Of a stretch of DNA of 63,376 nt, positions 1-10,238 are shown in pieces. Source of the stretch: Nostoc sp. CHAB 5834. GTDB lineage: Bacteria; Cyanobacteriota; Cyanobacteriia; Cyanobacteriales; Nostocaceae. Positions within the stretch are counted from its first letter, which is position 1, and every line of letters begins with the position of its first letter. The notes under the pieces were generated by a model. It saw only the letters and a list, made by a program, of their open reading frames with translations, ran no database searches and had not been told where the DNA came from. A program made the translations under genes and the position numbers. The DNA is taken from the NCBI GenBank assembly GCA_020829485.1, contig JAIVFU010000037.1, positions 1-63,376 of the forward strand. Reading direction: 5' to 3'.

Positions 1-127
1 AAAAATGCTTCCCGAAATGCCTGAGCCTATTTTATTAACCCAGATTTTTGCCAAGCTTACTTCTTTAGGGCGTATTCATCCCGTTTCTACAGGCATTGAA
101 CCCTCGTAAATTGGCTAAGGTATTGTT
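1..127. repeat. Left arm of an exact 127-bp terminal inverted repeat
   Basis: Bases 1-127 are the exact reverse complement of 63250-63376, and identity stops at base 128 (a against an expected t). The arm contains the 3' end of an open frame (bases 2-109, stop TAA at 107-109) whose product ends [11 protein letters not shown] do not recognise that protein; a multicopy gene such as a transposase is plausible. An exact 127-bp overlap is typical of a de Bruijn assembly using k=127, so this probably marks a contig edge at a dispersed repeat, not a biological inverted repeat of this size. Confidence 0.9.
2..109 (+). pseudogene. C-terminal fragment of an unknown multicopy gene
   Basis: This frame is open from the window edge and ends at TAA (107-109). 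The visible 35 residues begin KMLPEMPEPI and end STGIEPS. Because the identical sequence is present at the other end of the window, the gene exists in at least two copies in this genome. It lies 43 bases upstream of moaA and on the same strand. The product is not recognised, and whether the gene is intact cannot be judged because the rest lies outside the window. Confidence 0.5.
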
Positions 128-152
128 AATTAGAGACAATAAAAATAAAACG

Positions 153-1139
153 ATGAATCAGGTAGACTACCTCCGCATAAGCTTAATCGATCGCTGCAAT
201 TTTCGTTGTCAATACTGTATGCCAGAGGGAGTAGAACTGGACTATATTCTCAAGCAACAGCTGTTGACTGATGAAGAACTACTCACCTTAATTCAAGAGG
301 TATTTATTCCTGTAGGCTTTACCCGATTTCGGTTGACTGGGGGTGAACCCTTGTTGCGTCCGCGTGTGGTAGATTTGGTAAGGGCGATCGCAACTCTCCC
401 CCAAACTCAAGACCTCTCAATGACCACCAACGGTTTTTTGCTGGCTCCGATGGCACAAAACCTCTACAATGCTGGTTTGCGACGAATTAATATTAGTCTG
501 GACTCGCTTGATCCCGACATTTTTGATCAAATTATCGGTAATCAGGGGCGTTCTCGTTGGCAACAAGTTTGGCATGGGATTCAAGCCGCCTATCAGGTCG
601 GATTCGACCCATTGAAGCTGAATGTGGTGGTGATCCCTGGTGTCAACGACCACGAAATTCCCGATTTAGCCGCCCTGACAATTGACAAACAGTGGCACGT
701 TCGATTTATTGAATTTATGCCCATTGGTAATGTGCATTTATTTGGCGATCGCGGTTGGGTATCTTCAGCCGATTTACGGCAACAAATCCGCGATCGCTGG
801 GGCTTGACAGAATCGCAAGTTAGTGGTGCTGGCCCTGCTGATGTCTTTCAAATTCCCGGTGCGAAGGGGACACTGGGGTTTATTAGTCAAATGTCAGAAT
901 GTTTTTGCGATCGTTGTAACCGGATGCGCCTTAGTGCTGATGGCTGGCTGCGTCCCTGTTTATTAAATGAAACTGGTCAAATAGATTTAAAAACTGCTTT
1001 GCGTTCTGGTATTACCACTGCTCAATTACAAGAGCAGGTAAAGCATTTACTCGGAATCAAGCCAGAAATTAACTTTAAAGGGCGCGATTCTGGCATTTCA
1101 GGTACATACACCCGCACTATGTCGCAAATCGGCGGATAG
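153..1139 (+). CDS. moaA: GTP 3',8-cyclase MoaA (molybdenum cofactor biosynthesis)
   Basis: MoaA is a radical-SAM enzyme that converts GTP to 3',8-cyclo-7,8-dihydro-GTP, the first step of molybdopterin synthesis. The sequence shows the radical-SAM cluster CNFRCQYC near the N-terminus, the [10 protein letters not shown] motif, and the C-terminal second Fe-S cluster CFCDRCNR followed by [12 protein letters not shown]. The 328-residue length fits the family. An earlier in-frame TTG at 96 would add residues that overlap the upstream fragment. The ATG at 153 ([15 protein letters not shown]) matches where MoaA proteins normally start, so I chose it. The gene converges with rpsD. MoCo would serve nitrate reductase in such an organism. 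Confidence 0.95.
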   Translation: MNQVDYLRISLIDRCNFRCQYCMPEGVELDYILKQQLLTDEELLTLIQEVFIPVGFTRFRLTGGEPLLRPRVVDLVRAIATLPQTQDLSMTTNGFLLAPMAQNLYNAGLRRINISLDSLDPDIFDQIIGNQGRSRWQQVWHGIQAAYQVGFDPLKLNVVVIPGVNDHEIPDLAALTIDKQWHVRFIEFMPIGNVHLFGDRGWVSSADLRQQIRDRWGLTESQVSGAGPADVFQIPGAKGTLGFISQMSECFCDRCNRMRLSADGWLRPCLLNETGQIDLKTALRSGITTAQLQEQVKHLLGIKPEINFKGRDSGISGTYTRTMSQIGG

Positions 1140-1140
1140 T

Positions 1141-1197
1141 CATTGGTCATTTGTCCTTTGCAAATAACTAAGGACAAATGACTAAGGACAAATGACT
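1141..1197. terminator. Inverted and direct repeats between convergent moaA and rpsD
   Basis: GTCATTTGTCCTTTG is followed by two direct copies of AAGGACAAATGACT, giving alternative stem-loops between the two convergent genes. It could act as a bidirectional terminator, although there is no strong T-tract. The assignment is by position and palindromy only. Confidence 0.4.
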
Positions 1198-1198
1198 A

Positions 1199-1807
1199 TT
1201 ACGCTTGTCGTGAGTAGTATTCCACCACAAGTAGTTCGTTAACTTGTAGTGCCACCCATTCCCGTTCAATAACGCTGTTGACTTTACCAACCAACTTATT
1301 TTTGTCAAACTCCAAATGACTGGGGAGGTTTGCCAAACCGGGATATTGTAAGTTAGCTTCCACCAACTTCCGTGATTGTACGCGATCCCTGACCGCAATT
1401 TCTTCACCAGGACGGCATTGGTAACTGGCAATATTAACCACACGACCGTTAACAGTTACGTGACCGTGATTTACCAGTTGACGAGCTGCTGGGATAGTCG
1501 GGGCTATACCCAAGCGGAAAACGGTATTATCTAAGCGCATTTCTAACAATTGCAGCAGCACTTGTCCGGTAGAACCAGTAACACGTCTGGCTTTCCGCAC
1601 ATAGCGCAGCAATTGCTTTTCAGTCAAACCGTAGTTAAAGCGGAGCTTTTGCTTTTCTTCTAGACGGATAGCATACTCAGAGCGCTTCTTACGGTTCTGA
1701 CCATGCATACCAGGTGGGTAAGCGCGTCTGGCGCTTTTACGAGTTAATCCTGGTAAATCGCCTAAGCGGCGGACAATTCTGAGGCGTGGTCCTCTATATC
1801 GGGACAT
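1199..1807 (-). CDS. rpsD: 30S ribosomal protein S4
   Basis: S4 is a primary 16S rRNA-binding protein that nucleates assembly of the small subunit body. The 202-residue product begins [20 protein letters not shown], the conserved bacterial S4 start, and has the S4 RNA-binding domain (residues about 90-155) with [10 protein letters not shown] and the [14 protein letters not shown] segment. Length is standard for cyanobacterial S4. The gene stands alone, away from the alpha operon, as is usual in cyanobacteria. No neighbouring ribosomal gene is visible. Confidence 0.98.
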   Translation of the reverse strand: MSRYRGPRLRIVRRLGDLPGLTRKSARRAYPPGMHGQNRKKRSEYAIRLEEKQKLRFNYGLTEKQLLRYVRKARRVTGSTGQVLLQLLEMRLDNTVFRLGIAPTIPAARQLVNHGHVTVNGRVVNIASYQCRPGEEIAVRDRVQSRKLVEANLQYPGLANLPSHLEFDKNKLVGKVNSVIEREWVALQVNELLVVEYYSRQA

Positions 1808-2219
1808 GAGTTTCCTTAATCTAATCCTGTTTAAACTTTACCCAAACATTCCATTTTGACATTCCCTCGATAAAAAATCAGGGGATTCTTGGTTTTGTGA
1901 GCCTACTTGCCTTGGTATGATGTATCCTACCAAAGTAGAGGTATCAACTTTTTTGCCAGTTGCTTTAAGTCGGTACCGACGTACTGGCTTCCAAGCTTGA
2001 ATTCCGGCCTGTCACGCCGTACTCCTGCCAATAAGTTTTTTGTGTTTATTTAGTTTCGTAAGCTACTCAATCATCAGATTGATTTACGCAGTATTCTTAC
2101 TCTGAAATACTTTTTACGTTGCCTACTTATCTTTCAAACAGTTATATTAACACAATTTCCGGCATAATTAATTGTGTCTATAGCTTGCTACCGCCGAAAT
2201 TCTTTAATTACAGAGGATT
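1808..2219. other. Upstream region of rpsD; possible leader peptide, otherwise featureless
   Basis: This 400-bp gap should hold the rpsD promoter and leader on the minus strand. A TTGGTA/TACCAA stem surrounds 1915-1936. On the minus strand an AGGAG sequence (about 2026-2030) precedes a GTG that opens a 16-residue frame (MTGRNSSLEASTSVPT). In an overlapping minus-strand frame a 32-codon stretch ending LIPLLW is open. Neither is recognised; they could be a leader peptide, a gene remnant or chance. Confidence 0.3.
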
Positions 2220-2944
2220 TTTAACGTGTCGCGGAAGTCCCCACCCTCAATGTACTCATAGGGTGGGGATAGGGAGCGGACGATGACGAAAACATCTCCG
2301 ACCAATATCAACCGTCAGGTTGATTGGGGAGTGGGATGATTGATAGCGGAGCGTTAGCGAGTCCGCGAGCGTCGGAATCGTCAATAGCCGAACTTGGTAG
2401 TCGGTCAACCCAGTCTTCAATTAATTGAGTCATTGTTTTTTCTTTGTTAGCAGCATATAGTTTGAGCTTATTGTATCTTCGCTGAGACATCCGAAACCGC
2501 AATGATTTTTCTTTCATGCTTGTGTACACACTACGCCACATATATGATAATATATAGATGGTTGTTGACCCACCCACACGACTCACAACAAACGGCCACA
2601 GTAGCGGTAAAACGCGATGCCTTGACTAAGAGCGTGAGAAAGGGGGAAAGACTTCGGTCACTGGTTCGCTTTTGTTACGTCCTGCGGTAAAAGATAAGCC
2701 ACACAGAAGTGTACGGAAAAGTAATAAAACTGTCTGCGGGAGGCGGACGGCTGCGCGGGTTCTTCCCATGAGGAGATAAAGGTAGCAATACCAGAGACGC
2801 TGCGTAAGACCATCATCGGGTTTAGTCCCGAATATCCTTGTGATATACCCAACGTGGCAACGGCGGATGAGACGCGAAACGTTGATGGTTGTTTCTTTGA
2901 AGCTCCGGCTTCAGCGGATCTTGCCGGAGTACTTCACGATATTT
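2220..2944. mobile_element. Decayed IS200/IS605-type element (TnpB remnant and RHH-like gene)
   Basis: The region starts near a hairpin made of CCCCACCCT and AGGGTGGGG (2241-2267) and ends at GAAGCTCCGGCTTCAGCGGA followed by TTGCCGGAGTACTTCAC. The latter resembles the right end of cyanobacterial IS200/IS605 elements. The plus-strand frame ending at 2946 (residues NVATADETRNVDGCFFEAP, then LAGVLHDI, stop) resembles a TnpB C-terminal tail. Most of the tnpB gene is deleted and no catalytic residues remain. A small ribbon-helix-helix-like gene lies on the other strand. The ends are inferred by resemblance; I could not confirm a target site. Confidence 0.55.
2308..2517 (-). CDS. Small ribbon-helix-helix-like protein in an IS605-type remnant
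   Basis: The 69-residue product starts MKEKSLRFRMSQRRYNKLKL and continues YAANKEKTMTQLIEDWVDRL. This basic strand plus two helices looks like the ribbon-helix-helix DNA-binding fold (CopG/Arc type). Small proteins of this look often accompany tnpB in cyanobacterial IS elements. I placed the start at the ATG at 2517, not the upstream in-frame codon, because homologous small proteins begin at about this point. It probably regulates or accompanies the remnant transposon. The function is inferred and no cognate toxin gene is present. Confidence 0.5.
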   Translation of the reverse strand: MKEKSLRFRMSQRRYNKLKLYAANKEKTMTQLIEDWVDRLPSSAIDDSDARGLANAPLSIIPLPNQPDG

Positions 2945-2985
2945 GAGTTAGCATAACTTTGGGTGTTTGGAGAATGGCAACGTCA

Positions 2986-3621
2986 ATGAGCAATAAAGCG
3001 GTTAATAGAGGTAAGAACAAACAAGCTAGTTCCACCTCCAGGATTTTAACAGTACCAGTTTTGGCTATAGCTGGATGCTTGGCAACGATCTTACCAAATA
3101 CAGCGATCGCTGCTTCCTACAACAATGATTATAGTGTCTGTGCAGGTCGCCTTTTGAGCGTGGGTGTAACGGCAGAAGCCGCATCAATTGGTTGTGCAGC
3201 AGCACTGCGTCCAAGGGATTTGGCAGCTTGCGTGGTTAAAATTGATAAGGAAACCCAAATTGCCGCGACAGATGCGCTTTCTACTTGTGGTAGGGCCCGC
3301 CGCCCTGAGGAGTTAGCTACCTGTGTCGTCGGTGTCAGCTTAAGTACCAAGGAAGAAGCTAATCCGGCAGTTCTAGATTACTGTGGACGTAGTTTGTTAC
3401 CCGTGCGCTTTGGGCAATGTGTGGTTGGCTTGCGTAGTCAAATCGACTTTCCCGCTACACAGGCGTTAGATACTTGTATCAGTGCTGATGATAGTGTTAT
3501 CGGTGCTTCATCTTCCTCTCCACCGTCAACTATAATACCTGCCGGTTCAAGTCCAAGTTTAGAGACTACTCCATTTCCAACACAACCGATTGTGCCAACG
3601 CAACCCGGCACGACGAATTAA
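2986..3621 (+). CDS. Secreted protein with repeated Cys motifs (cyanobacterial, unknown function)
   Basis: I do not recognise a named family. The protein has a basic N-terminus, a hydrophobic stretch (ILTVPVLAIAGCLATILP) and a likely signal peptidase site after NTAIAA. The mature part contains about four repeats of 33-34 residues that begin with Cys and carry P-x3-[LF]-x2-C-V-V, seen as DLAACVVKI, ELATCVVGV and RFGQCVVGL. This suggests a disulphide-stabilised solenoid-like periplasmic protein. The C-terminal 45 residues are Ser/Pro/Thr-rich and probably disordered. The ATG at 2986 has GGAG about 13 bases upstream; an ATG at 2974 and an earlier codon are alternatives. It lies directly behind the IS remnant and may share its promoter region. 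Confidence 0.75.
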   Translation: MSNKAVNRGKNKQASSTSRILTVPVLAIAGCLATILPNTAIAASYNNDYSVCAGRLLSVGVTAEAASIGCAAALRPRDLAACVVKIDKETQIAATDALSTCGRARRPEELATCVVGVSLSTKEEANPAVLDYCGRSLLPVRFGQCVVGLRSQIDFPATQALDTCISADDSVIGASSSSPPSTIIPAGSSPSLETTPFPTQPIVPTQPGTTN

Positions 3622-3656
3622 TTACAATCCTTTGTAATTGACTGAGAATACAGATT

Positions 3657-3693
3657 AGTAGGGTGGACATTTTGATGTCCACCCTACTAATCT
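3657..3693. terminator. Strong stem-loop downstream of the Cys-repeat gene
   Basis: GTAGGGTGGACAT and ATGTCCACCCTAC form a perfect 13-bp stem with a TTTG loop, about 40 bases after the stop codon at 3621. The position suits a terminator, although there is no long T-run. The same GGGTGGACAT-type palindrome is a common dispersed repeat in Nostoc, so it may also be a mobile repeat. Confidence 0.5.
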
Positions 3694-3709
3694 GTCAATT
3701 TTAAGATTA

Positions 3710-3832
3710 AGCACGCTTTGTCCTTACTACAAACCTTCAAAACTTCCCAAAAATTTTGAAGGTTTATAAAAGTTCGTAGTAAGGACTTTAGTCCTTGATT
3801 TGAGCGATAAATCGCTCACTACAAACCCTTCA
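3710..3832. repeat. Dispersed palindromic repeat of the AGTAAGGACTTTAGTCC family
   Basis: This segment contains TTGAAGGTTT/AAACCTTCAA arms, CGTAGTAAGGACTTTAGTCC and GAGCGATAAATCGCTC. Related copies occur in the window at about 6224-6290, 27672-27736, 30838-30930 and 52400-52456, all in intergenic DNA. They share the pairing of TAGTAAGGAC and GTCCTTACTA. The family looks like a short non-coding mobile or hairpin repeat. Confidence 0.6.
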
Positions 3833-4040
3833 TAACTAATGGGACAGACTACTACTATGACTCAAGCAAAAATATTTATATAAACTCATAATTGTCCTCT
3901 GCTTGCAAATGCAAACTAAACACTTACAACACAAAAGTCACAAAATTGCTTGTGACTTTTGTACTACTATTGCTAGTACAGTGTTACAATCTAAATAGAC
4001 CAACCATCTCCCTACTGTTAAGCAACGGACAAAATCAGTG

Positions 4041-4064
4041 AAAAGCTTAATTTTTAAGCTTTTT
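4041..4064. terminator. Candidate terminator hairpin downstream of hetR
   Basis: AAAAGCTTAA and TTAAGCTTTT form a 10-bp perfect palindrome with a 3-base loop, about 105 bases after the hetR stop on the minus strand. It is AT-rich, and no better candidate lies closer. Position and palindromy are the only support. Confidence 0.35.
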
Positions 4065-4169
4065 GAATTTTGTGTAGCACTACTAGTACAGTGGGCGTAG
4101 AAATAAATTACCATTTCATTACAGCCAGAAAGCCCACAATTAAAGCCTTTTGACTTCCGCCCTGCGGTG

Positions 4170-6591
<2,422 letters not shown>

Positions 6592-6600
<9 letters not shown>

Positions 6601-6720
6601 GGCGTTGCTGAATAGAGGTATTAATTTGGATGTAGAGACGTAAAATTTTACGTCTCTACAAGGATTTTCACCGTAACGCACAATCGTTTTCATACCGCAA
6701 TCAGTAACGCCCTCTACCTA
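6592..6720. mobile_element. 111-bp MITE with 9-bp target-site duplication (copy 1)
   Basis: The element spans 6601-6711. It begins GGCGTTGCTGA and ends TCAGTAACGCC (imperfect terminal inverted repeats) and has a central palindrome GTAGAGACGTAAAATTTTAC / GTCTCTAC. It is flanked by the exact direct repeat CTCTACCTA at 6592-6600 and 6712-6720. A second 111-bp copy in the opposite orientation lies at 42749-42859. It has no coding capacity, so it must be moved by a transposase encoded elsewhere. Confidence 0.85.
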
Positions 6721-6737
6721 TACAGCAGTCTTAAATT

Positions 6738-6777
6738 ATTCGTAAAAGCTGAGATCCCCAGCAACTTTTACGAAGCT
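6738..6777. repeat. Stem-loop around GATCCCCAGC
   Basis: CGTAAAAGCTGAGATCCCCAGC is followed by TTTTACGAAGCTGGGGATC, an imperfect hairpin of nearly 40 bases. It lies in non-coding DNA with no adjacent gene end, so I list it as a palindromic repeat and not as a terminator. Confidence 0.4.
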
Positions 6778-6876
6778 GGGGATCAAGTTTTGCCATAGAT
6801 GATTTAGAGAAGTTACAACTAGGCGTATTCGCTTCAGGATTGGTGCCCAGAGTCATGGGAGCTACTTTACTCATTG

Positions 6877-7072
6877 GTGTCAACTTAACGTAAAAGCCAT
6901 GTCCCGCAAGGAACTGAAGTTCCTTGGCTTTTAGCTAAAGTCTACTGAAGTAGACTAAATATTCCTAAAAATCTTTAGTCTACTTCAGTAGACTTTAGCT
7001 ATGAGCCTTGAACTTTAGTTCGAGGCGGGTGAGGAAGCTAACAGTTAAGCTATTTTTAGCTTAAGTTGACAC
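6877..7072. mobile_element. 196-bp MITE-like element with 12-bp terminal inverted repeats
   Basis: GTGTCAACTTAA (6877-6888) and TTAAGTTGACAC (7061-7072) are perfect terminal inverted repeats. Inside is a large palindrome: AGCTAAAGTCTACTGAAGTA (6941-) is mirrored by TACTTCAGTAGACTTTAGCT (to about 7003). A smaller GGAACTGAAGTTCC palindrome is also present. No target duplication is obvious and no protein is encoded. It lies just downstream of the EamA-fusion gene. Confidence 0.6.
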
Positions 7073-7119
7073 GCATGTACTTTACCTCCCGCTACACCTA
7101 AACTGATTGAAGTCGTCAT

Positions 7120-9453
7120 TTAATTCCTGGGACTAGAGGGTTTAACCTTATTTCGCATTGTTTCAAAGCTGAAAGCAGCCGCGCCAAAGGTTACTAACAA
7201 CACTCCCAGAATTTGCACAATATGCAAATTTTCTTGAATGATTAACCCAGCGAAAATCACGGTTAAAACTGGGATGCTAGCACCGATGAGCGCTGATCGT
7301 GAGGGGCCTAGTTTACTAATACCAACATTATTTAGCAAATAGCCTGCAAGAGTCAATACACCCAAAATAAATGCACTTAAAACCAGTTCCAGCATCTTAG
7401 AGGGGTCAACGTCCAAGTTCCAATCGCTTGGTAAAGGTAGCATCAAGCAGATAAAGCTCAATAGCAACATGGTAGCGAAGTTAATTAAAGTAAAAGTAAC
7501 AGGATGCAGTTTGCTAGCACAATGCCCCGTCAGAAATATGTAGGCAGCAAAAGCGACACCTGAAAGAATAGCGGTGCTGCTTCCCATTGAAGTATTACTC
7601 ATACCTATGCTGGGAGAACCTGCCAAAACTAACAATTCACCGCAGCAAATAGCGGCGATCGCACCGATGCGGAAGATGCCAAGGCGAGCGCCAAACAGAA
7701 GCCTTGACAATAAACCACTAAGCATTGGATAGACAAAGAACAGTGCGATCGCCATTCCAGTTGGAACTTGAGCGATCGCAGTGTATATGAGCACCTGAGA
7801 TAAAAACAAAAAGCACCCACTCACAACTGACAATAGCAAAGTCTGCTTCGTATCGGCATTAGCAGATGTGGGATTCCCTCTGACTGAGTTAGCCAAGTTT
7901 TCCAAGTCTTGCCACAAGGTGGGATGCAGTATCGGAGACAACAATACCATCAGTGGTACTACTACCATAAACCGTAGGGTCAAAATTAAGAAAGTATTGC
8001 CCAAAGTTGGCGGCAGCAAGCGTTCTACCTCTAATACTCCAAAAATCTGGGAACCTTCGTCGAAAATTATCTTGATGGCTACGTTGTAAAGCGACGATAA
8101 CACTGCCGATAAGACAATCAGCCAGAAACCGATTTGGATGGGGGATAAACCAGAGGAATTGCGCGATCGCGATTGTGGAGGTTTTGCTTCTGGCTGCGGC
8201 TCTAGCGCAGTAGAAGACGGGGATTTAGCTTTGCTCTGTGACACGTTCTTGCGGAGGAGAGAAATTGATTCAGCAGCGTTTCTCCTTCGTAAAGGTTGTA
8301 TTGCTTCCGGCTGTGGCACAGATCCAGTCGGAGGCTCTGATGTCGTTTCGTTTTCCGCTAAGTCCTTATTGAGGACAGAAATTGGTTCAGCAGCATTATC
8401 CTTTGGTGGCGGAACTACAGCAGCATTCGGCTCTGATTTAATTTCCGTTTGGGACAAGTCTTTGTTAGGGACAGAAATTGGGTTGGTGGCGTTTTCTCTA
8501 ACAACAGTCGGCTCTGATTTAATTTCCGTTTGGGACGAGTCTTTAGTGGTGATAGAAATTATGTTAGCGACGTTTTCTCTCAGAACCGGCGGCTGTGATG
8601 TTGTTTCCCTTTGGGATAAGTCTTTATTGGGGACAGAAATTGGGTTTGCGGCGTTTTCTTTTACAACAGTCGTCTCTGATGTCGTTTCCCTTGGTGAAAG
8701 TTTATTAGCGATCGCGGAAATTGGCTCAGGGGAATTTCTTACTACTTCGCCAACTTGTGGCGGGGATGTCTCAAAAGAACTATTTTTCTCTGGCTCGGTA
8801 AATTGCAAAACAGTAGGTGTACCTGCTGTTGCTGGTTTGCGTGAAGCTTCTTCAATAGTTTTTTCTAGTTCTCCATGCAGACGATTAACAAACTCCGTCA
8901 AAATCGTTTCCCCTTGCTGCTGCTGGCTGTACATCCGTGACAACTGTTGGGAAAGATTACTTTGATAGTTCTTCAGTTCCTGTTGCAGCGAGTTAAAGGT
9001 AATAGTAACGGTATCATCCAAGCTGTCAAACATGTGTTCGACTTTTTCATTGATTTCACCTACTACATTACTGCTTACTTCAGCCGACTTAAGCGCAGCT
9101 TGATCGTAAGACTTGCCCTCTATGTTTTGGTTAGCTAAAGTTGCCAGAGAGGATTGCAGTTGTGAAGATATATGCTTTGCCAGCACTTCTGCCAGTTGCC
9201 GAATTAACACTTGCTGCTCAGTAATTTGGCGCACTTGTTGTAAATGCTCTTTTTCTTCTAGCAAGCTTTGAATGTCATCAGATAACCGATTTTTTTCTGA
9301 CTGAAGCCGCTTTACGTCTTCCTGCAATCCTCTGAGGACATTCTGCTGAAGATTTTCTAAGTCTTCAACTACAGCCCAAAGAGCATTTTCTGCTGCTCTG
9401 GATAGCTCGCCTCTAACTCTCGGGTTTTCTGGTTGCTTCTCGAATCGCCCCAT
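7120..9453 (-). CDS. Coiled-coil protein fused to a drug/metabolite transporter (EamA) domain
   Basis: This 777-residue protein has three parts. Residues about 15-215 are a heptad-rich coiled coil (for example DVKRLQSEKNRLSDDIQSLL). Residues about 225-430 are a low-complexity linker with several degenerate copies of NPISVPNKDLSQTEIKSEP. Residues about 435-770 are a ten-helix EamA/DMT permease, with two homologous halves of five helices ending in VLLVTFGAAAFSF. EamA proteins export or import small metabolites across the inner membrane; the substrate here is unknown. A long cytoplasmic coiled coil on such a transporter is unusual and suggests oligomerisation or tethering. The gene stands alone, and AT-rich intergenic DNA lies on both sides. 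Confidence 0.85.
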   Translation of the reverse strand: MGRFEKQPENPRVRGELSRAAENALWAVVEDLENLQQNVLRGLQEDVKRLQSEKNRLSDDIQSLLEEKEHLQQVRQITEQQVLIRQLAEVLAKHISSQLQSSLATLANQNIEGKSYDQAALKSAEVSSNVVGEINEKVEHMFDSLDDTVTITFNSLQQELKNYQSNLSQQLSRMYSQQQQGETILTEFVNRLHGELEKTIEEASRKPATAGTPTVLQFTEPEKNSSFETSPPQVGEVVRNSPEPISAIANKLSPRETTSETTVVKENAANPISVPNKDLSQRETTSQPPVLRENVANIISITTKDSSQTEIKSEPTVVRENATNPISVPNKDLSQTEIKSEPNAAVVPPPKDNAAEPISVLNKDLAENETTSEPPTGSVPQPEAIQPLRRRNAAESISLLRKNVSQSKAKSPSSTALEPQPEAKPPQSRSRNSSGLSPIQIGFWLIVLSAVLSSLYNVAIKIIFDEGSQIFGVLEVERLLPPTLGNTFLILTLRFMVVVPLMVLLSPILHPTLWQDLENLANSVRGNPTSANADTKQTLLLSVVSGCFLFLSQVLIYTAIAQVPTGMAIALFFVYPMLSGLLSRLLFGARLGIFRIGAIAAICCGELLVLAGSPSIGMSNTSMGSSTAILSGVAFAAYIFLTGHCASKLHPVTFTLINFATMLLLSFICLMLPLPSDWNLDVDPSKMLELVLSAFILGVLTLAGYLLNNVGISKLGPSRSALIGASIPVLTVIFAGLIIQENLHIVQILGVLLVTFGAAAFSFETMRNKVKPSSPRN

Positions 9454-10238
9454 TAGCTTCTAACCTCTAACACCTTGATGATAAAGCTGCTTCCGGTACA
9501 CTTTATTGGCGCTCATACTAATTTTCTGTATTTTGTCAGATAAATTAAAAATTTTAACAGCACTTCCGCATTTCAACGTAATTCTGTCATACTGAACACA
9601 ACTTGGCAAAGCATCAAATTTACCTTACTGCTTAATACACAGTGTTTTCTTCAGGATTGACAAGTATTTTGTCATTCGATTTTGGACTTTGGATTATCCG
9701 TATGGCTGTAAGTCGCTTCAACTCAAACCTTTTTTGTTTTGATCAGTTTAATTTACATCAACTATTTGCTAATGAGATTTTTACTTTTAAATAAATCTCA
9801 CTCCAAATAAACATTTATTGTTTTGCTACCAATAGTAATTGTCAAAGACTTGCAGATGGGTGCATTATTGCCACAAAATTGGCTGACTTGCGAAATTAAC
9901 TGTAAATTCGTCTGGAATGTAACTTCTGTGACAGTTTATATCTCTAAATGGAGATTAAAGTATCTTTCTGTGGAAATTCAAAGTTACGCATCCCCTGCAC
10001 AACATTCTAATAAATGAGCAGCAGTTCTGCAAAAACACGCTTTTTTGGCGTTCTTGCAGTCTAGGTTCTACTTTAGCTCCGAAAATAAATGTAGAGACGT
10101 TGCAATGCAACGTCTCTACAAGGGTTTATCTCATTCCTTTGTGTCCTTTGCGCCTTTGCGGTTCGTTTTTCCATTATTTTGCGTAAGTCCTGGAGTAGAT
10201 ACAGTAGATGAAAAAATTAGGAAAATATTAATAATTCT
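9454..10238. other. Intergenic region with a GTAGAGACG-type palindrome
   Basis: No convincing gene is present; short open frames in both directions have poor starts. TGTAGAGACGTTGCA and TGCAACGTCTCTACA form a 31-bp perfect palindrome at 10090-10120. It is followed by TTTGTGTCCTTTGCGCCTTTG, a dispersed low-complexity repeat also seen as CTCTGCGTTCCTCTGCG near 42980. AAAAACACGC/GCGTTCTTGC near 10030 is another weak hairpin. Confidence 0.5.

Noticed and set aside
8138..8965. 275-codon plus-strand frame opposite the EamA-fusion gene
   Set aside because: It lies over the repetitive linker and coiled coil of the real minus-strand gene and mirrors its repeats; no family resemblance.
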